From contig JAWXVD010000144.1 of NCBI GenBank assembly GCA_044425705.1, positions 1-8,378 of the forward strand: DNA of 8,378 nucleotides, written 5' to 3'. A program made the position numbers and the translations under genes. Position 1 is the stretch's first letter; each line of letters opens with the position of its first letter. The DNA is from JAWXVD01 sp044425705 (GTDB taxonomy: Bacteria; Bacillota; Clostridia; Lachnospirales; Lachnospiraceae). Below, piece by piece: positions 1-5,208 of this stretch. Below the pieces are notes generated by a model, which did not search any database, was not told the origin of the DNA, and saw only the letters and a program-made list of their open reading frames with translations.

Positions 1-1281
1 ACTATTTTTCACTACATGTACAATAGAACCAATGATGCCAGTAGTATCAAATCCGTTAATCTGATAAGTATTTAATAATTTTTGATTACCAACAGCAATT
101 TCTTCACCATTTACAGTAGCAACCACACCGCATCCAATCACTTCCCTTTGGGATGTAATAGAAGAGTGGATGATTTCTTTTCCATAAGCCTCTAGTAAGG
201 ATGAGGCGATAGGATGGTTTGAATTACTTTCAGCGTAGGCAGTGATTTCTAATAATTCTTCTTTAGAAATAGATAAAGGAACAATTTCGGACACATGAAA
301 GGTACCCTTAGTAAGAGTTCCCGTTTTATCGAAAATCATGGTATTTACTTTAGAGAGAGCTTCTAAATAATTACTGCCTTTAACCAAAAGTCCATTTTTT
401 GAGCAGGCACCAATGCCACCGAAAAAAGTAAGTGGAATGGAAATAACTAAAGCACAAGGACAAGAGATAACTAAAAACGTTAAGGCTCTATAAAACCAAT
501 CAGTAAAAACAGCACCTTCTATAAAAATAGGAGGAACAAAGGCTAAGAAGATAGCGCCAAATACTACACAAGGTGTATAGTATTTAGCAAATTTTGTAAT
601 GAAATTTTCTGGTTTCGATTTATACATGGCAGCATTTTCTACTAAATCTAGAATTTTACTTGCAGTAGAATCGTAGTATTCTTTCGTGACACTTGCTGTT
701 AATTTACCAGTCACATTGATGAATCCACTTAATAAGTTTGATCCTTTGACAGCATCTCTAGGCAATGATTCTCCAGTAAGTGCAGTTGTATCTAAGGTAG
801 AAGTACCATCGATGACAATACAATCAAGAGGCACTTTTTCGCCAGGAAGAATGACAATATGCTGACCTTCTATTACTTCATCAGGATCAATTTTAGAAAA
901 AGAGCCATCCTCGTGTAATATATTAGCGTAGTCTGGCCTAATATCCATTAATTCAGCAATGGAGGCTCTCGATTTGTTTACTGCATAGCTTTGGAATAAT
1001 TCCCCTACTTGATAGAAGAACATAACCATAACAGCCTCTGGGTGTTCTCCAACTGCGAAGGCACCAATTGTAGCAATACTCATTAAAAAGTTTTCATCAA
1101 ATAGATTACCTCGTTTGATATTACCTAAGGCATTTTTTACAACATCACCACCTAAGATTAGATATGCGATAATTTGTAAGGTGGTCTGTACCATGACAGA
1201 ATAGCGACCTACAATTGCAGAAAAAATGAAGACAAGTAGTCCGACTATAATTTTGTGAAGTCTTTTTTTATTCTTATCCAT
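1..1281 (-). CDS. cadA: P1B-type heavy-metal-translocating ATPase (Cd/Zn/Pb exporter type), 3' end cut by window edge
   Basis: Membrane ATPase predicted to pump soft divalent metal out of the cell at the cost of ATP. The 427 residues visible contain, in order, hydrophobic helices from about residue 9 to 90, the actuator loop with LTGES (168-172), the transmembrane metal site SCPC (273-276), the phosphorylation motif DKTGTLT (318-324, Asp318 the phosphorylated residue) and the nucleotide-domain His-Pro pair in SNHP (354-357). The CPC motif plus the CadC-like regulator upstream favour the Zn/Cd/Pb subgroup; that is an inference, since the last helices carrying the other metal ligands lie outside the window. 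The N-terminus has no HMA domain: the first residues are MDKNKKRLHK and a helix follows at once, while a separate HMA protein is encoded just upstream. Start chosen because an in-frame TAG lies five codons earlier and an AGG ribosome site lies 7 bases before the ATG. Gene symbol by family resemblance only. Confidence 0.93.
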   Translation of the reverse strand, partial: MDKNKKRLHKIIVGLLVFIFSAIVGRYSVMVQTTLQIIAYLILGGDVVKNALGNIKRGNLFDENFLMSIATIGAFAVGEHPEAVMVMFFYQVGELFQSYAVNKSRASIAELMDIRPDYANILHEDGSFSKIDPDEVIEGQHIVILPGEKVPLDCIVIDGTSTLDTTALTGESLPRDAVKGSNLLSGFINVTGKLTASVTKEYYDSTASKILDLVENAAMYKSKPENFITKFAKYYTPCVVFGAIFLAFVPPIFIEGAVFTDWFYRALTFLVISCPCALVISIPLTFFGGIGACSKNGLLVKGSNYLEALSKVNTMIFDKTGTLTKGTFHVSEIVPLSISKEELLEITAYAESNSNHPIASSLLEAYGKEIIHSSITSQREVIGCGVVATVNGEEIAVGNQKLLNTYQINGFDTTGIIGSIVHVVKNS

Positions 1282-1370
1282 AACAATACCTTTCTAGTAT
1301 CTTGGCAACTTTGAGCATCAAGGAACAAATTGCCGATTGAAAAATTTTATTTTTCAACCTAATACCTTCT
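1282..1370 (-). promoter_or_regulatory. Structured leader module, copy B, between the HMA gene and the ATPase gene
   Basis: Read on the minus strand, this spacer holds a 9-bp AT-rich hairpin (arms 1337-1345 and 1349-1357, 3-base loop), then GGCAATTTG (1326-1334), which can pair with AAGTTGCC (1304-1311) to form an 8-bp stem, then a run ending AGGTATTGTTATG at the ATPase start. The same order of elements, with closely similar sequence, precedes the HMA gene (copy A). It has no U-tract after either hairpin, so it does not look like an intrinsic terminator; control of translation or RNA processing is more likely. Seen: the repeat and pairings. Inferred: a metal-responsive or at least shared regulatory RNA. 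It lacks the extra arm present in copy A. Confidence 0.55.
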
Positions 1371-1374
1371 GTCT

Positions 1375-1596
1375 CTATGCTTTTTTTACAACCACTTGTG
1401 GTTCATATTTATGTACTATTTTAGTTGCTTCTTCAACAATAGAAGGCATTGCTTCGGCATCACCAACTAAAAACATCTTTGTAGTTAGAAAATTAACGTA
1501 AGCTTCTTCAATTCCTTCAATTTTTTTGACATCTGCATCCATTAAACCTGCACAGTGCGCACAATCTAAACCTTCTAGTTTAAAAACTTTTTTCAT
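1375..1596 (-). CDS. Small stand-alone HMA-domain heavy-metal-binding protein
   Basis: A 73-residue cytosolic protein that is one heavy-metal-associated (HMA) ferredoxin-like fold. The metal-binding loop is GLDCAHCA, with Cys12 and Cys15 as the expected ligands; the rest (VKKIEGIEEAYVNF, then a second helix about 46-60) follows the usual beta-alpha-beta-beta-alpha-beta order. It lies in the same operon as the ATPase, which lacks its own HMA domain, so it probably acts as the detached metal-binding domain or a chaperone for the pump. The reading frame is open 27 codons further upstream to 1677, but that part encodes the structured leader rather than anything HMA-like. The ATG at 1594-1596 has an AGG 7 bases before it, matching the spacing at the ATPase gene, so the internal ATG is taken as the start. 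Metal specificity cannot be read from the two cysteines. Confidence 0.88.
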   Translation of the reverse strand: MKKVFKLEGLDCAHCAGLMDADVKKIEGIEEAYVNFLTTKMFLVGDAEAMPSIVEEATKIVHKYEPQVVVKKA

Positions 1597-1720
1597 ATTA
1601 ATACCTATACCTTTCTCATAGTCTGGCAACTTGTAGCCCTTTCGTTTTTTTGAAAGGGGTTGCTCGTTAAGAGACAAATTACCGTGTGAAAAATCTTATT
1701 TTTCACACTATTTTCCTTAT
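1597..1720 (-). promoter_or_regulatory. Structured leader module, copy A, upstream of the HMA gene
   Basis: On the minus strand an 11-bp perfect hairpin (arms 1684-1694 and 1698-1708, loop of 3) is followed by a 9-bp stem GGTAATTTG / CAAGTTGCC (1675-1683 with 1625-1633). That stem encloses a 3-bp mini-hairpin (1663-1665 with 1671-1673) and a 7-bp perfect hairpin CCCTTTC / GAAAGGG (1637-1643 with 1652-1658). The segment ends in GAGAAAGG and AGGTATTAATATG at the HMA start. Elements and order match copy B, which lacks the 7-bp hairpin arm. A three-way junction leading into the ribosome site suggests a riboswitch-like leader. The NiCo (czcD) metal riboswitch is one class to test; I cannot assign it from sequence alone. 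Confidence 0.6.
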
Positions 1721-1759
1721 AATTTTTATTTTGAACATTGCTTATTGTAAATACACATA

Positions 1760-1814
1760 ACATATGAGCAAGTATTCAACTAAATAGATTATAGTTGAAT
1801 GCTTGCTCATATGT
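1760..1814. promoter_or_regulatory. Twin mirror-image ArsR/CadC operators (23-bp inverted repeat)
   Basis: Two 23-base arms (1760-1782 and 1792-1814) are inverted copies with one mismatch, separated by 9 bases. Each arm contains the pattern ATGAGCA-2-bases-TATTCA or its close variant, which resembles the 12-2-12 imperfect dyads bound by SmtB/ArsR-family metal sensors. One arm fills the space between -35 and -10, the other lies at the transcription start, so bound repressor would block both polymerase entry and escape. The adjacent CadC-like gene is the obvious ligand. Without the promoter overlap this could be mistaken for a terminator, but no T-run follows on either side. Confidence 0.8.
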
Positions 1815-1817
1815 CAA
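1788..1817 (-). promoter_or_regulatory. Sigma-A-type promoter of the HMA-ATPase operon
   Basis: On the minus strand both hexamers match consensus exactly: TTGACA (complement of 1812-1817) and TATAAT (complement of 1788-1793), separated by 18 bases. Transcription should begin near 1781 and run through copy A into the HMA and ATPase genes, leaving a leader of roughly 185 bases. The spacer between the hexamers is itself an ArsR-type operator. Confidence 0.85.
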
Positions 1818-1847
1818 TAGGAATTATGAATTTTTAAATTATATTTT

Positions 1848-2225
1848 TTATTCTTGTTGGGTAGAAGAATGGGAATGACAAACATGGGTTTTGGCCATTT
1901 CAATAATACAAGTCACATGTTCATCATCTAAACTATAGAAAACCTGTTTCCCTTCTCGTCTCGTTTTTACGATATTGTTTTTTCGCAATAGGGCTAATTG
2001 ATGGGAAATGGCAGATTTTGTCATATTTAATACTGCTGCAATATCGCAAACGCATAATTCATGTTGTTCTAAAGCCCATACAATTTTAACTCGAGTGGGA
2101 TCACCTAAAATTTTAAAGAGAGATGAAATATCTGAAATGGTCTCTTGTGAAATCATTTCTTCCGTGACATGAGCCACTACATTTTGATGGATGATATTGC
2201 AATTACAAGTTTCTGTTCGTTTCAT
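1848..2225 (-). CDS. cadC: CadC-like ArsR-family metal-sensing repressor
   Basis: A 125-residue winged-helix repressor of the ArsR/SmtB family that should release DNA on binding Cd, Pb or Zn. Residues 30-100 form the helix-turn-helix core, with the family signature LGDPTRVKI (40-48), ELCVCDIA (56-63) and a recognition helix around TKSAISHQLALL (69-80). Both classical metal sites are present: alpha3N cysteines Cys58 and Cys60 with N-terminal Cys7 and Cys9, and an alpha5 set Asp101, His103, His114, His117. These positions match, as I recall them, those of the staphylococcal CadC, except that the second N-terminal cysteine is at 9 rather than 11 and position 117 is His rather than Glu. A GAGG site lies 8 bases before the ATG. 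It is transcribed in the same direction as the efflux genes but from its own promoter; the twin operators lie just after its stop codon. Confidence 0.93.
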   Translation of the reverse strand: MKRTETCNCNIIHQNVVAHVTEEMISQETISDISSLFKILGDPTRVKIVWALEQHELCVCDIAAVLNMTKSAISHQLALLRKNNIVKTRREGKQVFYSLDDEHVTCIIEMAKTHVCHSHSSTQQE

Positions 2226-2266
2226 GTAAATAACCTCGTTTTCATTTTGATACGTATTTGTTAGTT

Positions 2267-2296
2267 AGTATAGCATAAAGTGAAAAGAAATGTCGA
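2267..2296 (-). promoter_or_regulatory. Probable promoter of the cadC-like gene
   Basis: On the minus strand TCGACA (complement of 2291-2296) and TATACT (complement of 2267-2272) are separated by 18 bases, one and one mismatch from consensus respectively. The start site would fall near 2260, about 35 bases before the ATG. No copy of the ArsR operator dyad was found here, so this gene may be expressed constitutively, with repression aimed at the downstream operon. Confidence 0.55.
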
Positions 2297-2303
2297 CTAC
2301 TAG

Positions 2304-2495
2304 ATTAGTGTGTTAGGTTTAATGAATGATTTTGAGAATCGTGTACAACTATTAGTAGATGAAGATGTATTAAAGGGAGAATATTTCGGTTGCCATCCCT
2401 GTATCAATACTTCTAGTTTGAAATTAAAGGTAACTGACATATTTGATGTGTTTTTACAGGCAGTGAAACATGAATATTTGACCATTCATATTTAA
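2304..2495 (+). pseudogene. C-terminal remnant of a YbaK/PrdX-type prolyl-tRNA deacylase
   Basis: The frame reads ISVLGLMNDFENRV, then VDEDVLKGEYFGCHPC, INTSSLKLK and a FL-x4-HE tail before TAA. This follows the C-terminal third of prolyl-tRNA editing proteins (the GL-I/M-ND strand, the HP-x2-NT substrate-pocket motif, and the final FL...GHE segment, here KHE). Family resemblance begins before the first possible start codon (GTG at 2310) and an in-frame TAG stands at 2301-2303. The roughly 100 N-terminal residues normally present are absent from the bases upstream, which instead hold the cadC promoter. There is no ribosome binding site before the GTG. It is therefore read as the 3' stump of a deleted gene, whose intact form would hydrolyse mischarged prolyl-tRNA in the cytosol. 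An alternative, a tiny functional protein, is unlikely. Confidence 0.75.
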
Positions 2496-2523
2496 ATGCC
2501 AGATAGAATAAGGATGAAAATAA

Positions 2524-2583
2524 ATGACACAATCTGAAAGAATTCAATCAGTAGCCGTCTCTATGCATGAAGTATGGAGATAG
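2524..2583 (+). pseudogene. Very short broken frame with a ribosome-binding-site-like sequence
   Basis: ATG at 2524 follows AAGGA by about 9 bases and encodes MTQSERIQSVAVSMHEVWR, then TAG. The same frame goes on for 11 more codons to a TAA. The sequence looks like the start of a small helical protein whose frame has been broken, but I do not recognise the family with confidence. The stop TAG is one base change from a lysine codon. From here to 2750 I see no other gene; the only pattern is an 8-base direct repeat CTAGTTAC at 2681-2688 and 2713-2720. Confidence 0.25.
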
Positions 2584-2750
2584 CTATATTTTGTCGAAAA
2601 ATCTTCAATTTCATAAATTTTAGTCACAATATTATTGGATTGGAATACGTTATATAAAGGAATGAGTATATAAATAAAAGCTAGTTACAATCGATAAGTA
2701 TTTGTAAATAAACTAGTTACATATATTCTTTGAAAAATACGGAGGTAGAA

Positions 2751-3980
2751 ATGACAGATATTATTGGTAAAGCAATATTGACAGCAGATATGTTGCAATC
2801 CTATTTGCTTAGCATAAGAGAGGATGTTCCAGACTTTTCTGAGCTGTTTTTACAGGAAGGTGAACTAGAGGGTGTTCGTGGAGATTTAGCATTTTGTCAA
2901 ATGTTATTAGAAACTGGGAATCTGACATTTGCAGGTAGTGCTGTGACTATGAATCAATACAATTTATTTGGTTGTGGTGTAATAGAAAATGGTCAAAAAG
3001 GTGATTCATTCCCTTCACCACAGATAGGAGTTCGTGCGTTTATTCAACATTTAAAAGGATATGCAACAGAACAATTATTGGTGAATGAATGTGTTGATCC
3101 GCGATATAAATATATTGTCAAAGGTTGTGCACCATATGTAGAGCATTTGGGAATTCAAGAAAATCCAATTGGAAAAGGTTGGGCAGCTGGGTCAAATTAT
3201 GGTAGTAAAATTCTAAATATCTATGAAAGAGTGATCACACATAATAAAAATAGCATGGATGAAAGTGAGGAAAGAAAATTTATGAAAATTAATGTACACG
3301 CTGGACATAATCCAGATGGGATGATTGGATATGGAGCTATTGGTTTGGTAAAAGAATCTACAGAAAACAGATTAGTAGCAGGAGAAATTATAAGACAATT
3401 GACAATGTTAGGACATCAAGCATACGACTGTACTGTTAATGATGGTACATCACAATCAGATGTTTTGAAAAAAATTGTAACAAAATGTAATACTAATGAT
3501 GTAGATTTAGATGTATCCATTCATTTTAATGCGTTTAACGGGACAGCAAATGGAACAGAGACACTTGTTTATTCAGACACGTCATCATCAAAATCTTATG
3601 CACAAAAGATAAATGATGCGATTGTTGCAATCGGACATAAGGATCGTGGTGTTAAGAGTAGAAGTGACTTATATGTATTACGAAATACAAAGGCGCCAGC
3701 CTTATTAGTAGAATGTTGTTTCTGTGACAGTGCTGTTGATATTGGTATGTATGATTATAAAACTATGGCTAGTGCTATTGTGAAAGGTATTACTGGCATG
3801 GTGGTAGAAGATACCGTAACAGAAAATGAAGATGATATCAAGGATGATATTCCTGCTACAACTACAGTAACAGAATTGTATCGAGTACAGGTTGGAGCCT
3901 ATGGAGTAAAAGAAAACGCAGCAGCTATTTTAGAAAAATTAAAAGCAGCGGGTTTTGAAGGTTTTATTACAAAATCATAA
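2751..3980 (+). CDS. Bifunctional peptidoglycan hydrolase: glucosaminidase, amidase_3, short SPOR repeat
   Basis: A 409-residue cell-wall hydrolase. Residues about 10-165 resemble an endo-beta-N-acetylglucosaminidase domain: CQMLLETG (49-56, Glu54 the likely acid) followed by NQYNLFGCG and the conserved stretch to GKGWAAGSNYG. Residues about 177-350 are a zinc-dependent N-acetylmuramoyl-L-alanine amidase (amidase_3): HAGH (183-186, His186 a ligand), Glu202, SIHFNA (257-261, His258 a ligand) and LLVECCF (318-324, Glu321 catalytic). A Thr/Asp/Glu-rich linker (351-374) leads to YRVQVGAYG...GFEGFITKS, a half-length SPOR peptidoglycan-binding repeat. GGAGG lies 5 bases before the ATG at 2751; a TTG 21 bases earlier is in frame but overlaps the ribosome site. 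No signal peptide is visible, so export may need a holin or another route, as in phage endolysins, though no other phage gene is present. It sits alone between gene remnants and a strong hairpin. Confidence 0.9.
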   Translation: MTDIIGKAILTADMLQSYLLSIREDVPDFSELFLQEGELEGVRGDLAFCQMLLETGNLTFAGSAVTMNQYNLFGCGVIENGQKGDSFPSPQIGVRAFIQHLKGYATEQLLVNECVDPRYKYIVKGCAPYVEHLGIQENPIGKGWAAGSNYGSKILNIYERVITHNKNSMDESEERKFMKINVHAGHNPDGMIGYGAIGLVKESTENRLVAGEIIRQLTMLGHQAYDCTVNDGTSQSDVLKKIVTKCNTNDVDLDVSIHFNAFNGTANGTETLVYSDTSSSKSYAQKINDAIVAIGHKDRGVKSRSDLYVLRNTKAPALLVECCFCDSAVDIGMYDYKTMASAIVKGITGMVVEDTVTENEDDIKDDIPATTTVTELYRVQVGAYGVKENAAAILEKLKAAGFEGFITKS

Positions 3981-3981
3981 C

Positions 3982-4035
3982 AAATAAAGGATGTTACATT
4001 TTACGGCTTGCTGCGAAATGTAACATCCTTTATTT
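3982..4035. terminator. 20-bp perfect hairpin after the hydrolase gene
   Basis: Arms 3982-4001 and 4016-4035 are exact inverted copies with a 14-base loop, beginning two bases after the hydrolase stop codon. The outer bases are A/T-rich on both sides (AAATAAAGG ... CCTTTATTT), so transcripts from either direction would end the stem in U-rich sequence. It probably acts as a bidirectional transcription terminator or 3' stabiliser. The GC content of the stem is low for an intrinsic terminator. Confidence 0.75.
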
Positions 4036-4099
4036 ATGAAACATAAGGAGTAACTTTTGTTCTTGCTATTTCATGTGATGTTTGCTAAAATGTTCAATG

Positions 4100-4115
4100 A
4101 TTAGAGAACTCTAAC
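4100..4115. promoter_or_regulatory. RTTAG-N6-CTAAC palindrome ahead of the mntP remnant
   Basis: ATTAGAGAACTCTAAC is a near-perfect dyad of the form TTAG-6 bases-CTAA. The same pattern occurs twice at 6146-6161 and 6178-6193. Its place about 20 bases before the surviving mntP reading frame suggests a leftover metalloregulator operator of the DtxR/MntR sort. That assignment is inference from pattern and context only. Confidence 0.35.
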
Positions 4116-4134
4116 TGGCACTTGGCATTAGTAT

Positions 4135-4377
4135 ATGCTGTTTATACAAGGTGTATCAACCAGTGTGGATGCACTTAGTGTAGGCATAACACTTCACCAT
4201 TATGATATTCACTTTGTAGTATATTTTGTTATCTTGATTTCTATCATTACATTTTGCATGTGTTTTACAGCCACTAGAATTGGTATAAAAGTTTGTGTGG
4301 CTTTAAACAATAAAGCAGAATTAGTGGGAGGACTTGTATTAGTTATCCTTGGAATCAAAATATTTGTAGCCAGTTAA
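4135..4377 (+). pseudogene. mntP: C-terminal half of a MntP-type manganese efflux pump
   Basis: The 80 residues match the second internal repeat of MntP (formerly DUF204/YebN): QGVSTSVDALSVG with the conserved Asp12 of the SIDAL-type motif, three hydrophobic helices (about 1-18, 25-46 and 62-79) and the ending KAELVGGLVLVILGIKI. The whole family is about 180-190 residues with two such repeats, so the first repeat is missing. There is no ribosome binding site before the ATG, and TAG stands two codons upstream in frame. About 90 bases earlier, AAGGAG (4044-4049) is followed in another frame by FVLAISCDVC, vaguely like the MntP N-terminus, perhaps the other edge of the deletion. The intact protein would export Mn(II) across the cytoplasmic membrane. 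A functional half-protein working as a dimer is possible but unsupported. Confidence 0.75.
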
Positions 4378-4422
4378 TATATAAAACATATTATAATTAA
4401 ATAGAGGAAATGGAGGAGCTAT

Positions 4423-5205
4423 ATGGATAATTTAGTTATGGCATTTGGTATGACAGTAATAGCAGGGCTATGTACAGGAATAGGTAGCTTGATAGCTTTC
4501 GTATCAAAAAGCACAAATAAAGCATTTTTGTCTATTAGTTTAGGATTTTCGGCAGGTGTTATGCTATATGTATCAATGATAGAAATTTTTGTGAAGGCGC
4601 AAGAATCACTTTCATTGGAGTTGGGTGATAAAAATGGTGCTATTATGACTGTAGTCGCATTTTTTGGAGGAATGCTTGTGATTGCAATCATAGATAAATT
4701 GATACCAGCAGAAGGAAACCCACATGAAATGGGACATGTAGATGAGCAAGATAGTAAATTGATGAGAATGGGAGTGTTTACGGCGTTAGCCATAGCAATA
4801 CATAACTTTCCGGAAGGTTTGGCTACATTTATCTCCGCTATGCAAGAACCAGAAGTTGCAATTCCTATTGTAGTCGCTATCGCTATGCATAATATTCCAG
4901 AGGGGATTGCGGTATCTGTCCCAGTGTACCATGCTACTGGCTCTAAGAAAAAAGCATTTTTATATTCTTTTGCATCAGGGTTATCAGAGCCCATAGGTGC
5001 GTTGTTAGGATGGTTAATTCTTATGCCAATTATGAATGATATGGTCTATGGTATTATATTTGCAGGTGTGGCTGGAATTATGGTATTTATTTCGTTAGAT
5101 GAGTTATTGCCATGCGCAAGAGAGTATGGAGAGCATCATCATTCCATGTATGGGTTGATTAGTGGAATGATCGTGATGGCGGTTAGTTTATTACTATTTA
5201 TGTGA
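4423..5205 (+). CDS. zupT: ZIP-family divalent metal importer ZupT
   Basis: A 260-residue polytopic membrane protein of the ZIP family, ZupT branch, expected to import Zn(II), Fe(II), Mn(II) and related cations. About eight hydrophobic helices are visible. The two metal-site helices carry HNFPEGLA (127-134: His127, Asn128, Glu131) and HNIPEGIAVSVPVY (156-169: His156, Asn157, Glu160), and SGLSEPIGAL (185-194) supplies Glu189, the usual arrangement for the binuclear centre. The loop NPHEMGHVDEQD (99-110) before helix 4 is the His/Asp-rich cytoplasmic segment. Length matches the family. GGAGGAG ends 4 bases before the ATG. A TATAAT lies at 4392-4397 but without a clear -35 partner, so the promoter is unsettled. 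It follows the mntP remnant by 45 bases and faces lysR tail to tail. Confidence 0.94.
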   Translation: MDNLVMAFGMTVIAGLCTGIGSLIAFVSKSTNKAFLSISLGFSAGVMLYVSMIEIFVKAQESLSLELGDKNGAIMTVVAFFGGMLVIAIIDKLIPAEGNPHEMGHVDEQDSKLMRMGVFTALAIAIHNFPEGLATFISAMQEPEVAIPIVVAIAMHNIPEGIAVSVPVYHATGSKKKAFLYSFASGLSEPIGALLGWLILMPIMNDMVYGIIFAGVAGIMVFISLDELLPCAREYGEHHHSMYGLISGMIVMAVSLLLFM

Positions 5206-5208
5206 TGA

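Noticed and set aside
1597..1677. 27-codon N-terminal extension of the HMA protein
   Set aside because: The extension is encoded by the structured leader copy A, is not HMA-like, and the internal ATG has the same ribosome-site spacing as the ATPase gene.
1760..1814. Reading the long inverted repeat after cadC as a transcription terminator
   Set aside because: It coincides with a perfect promoter and ArsR dyads, and no T-run follows it.
2730..2750. Upstream TTG start for the hydrolase
   Set aside because: It overlaps the GGAGG site that serves the ATG at 2751.
4419..4994. Long minus-strand open frame across zupT
   Set aside because: It is antisense to a clear ZIP transporter with intact motifs and has no recognisable domain or ribosome site.
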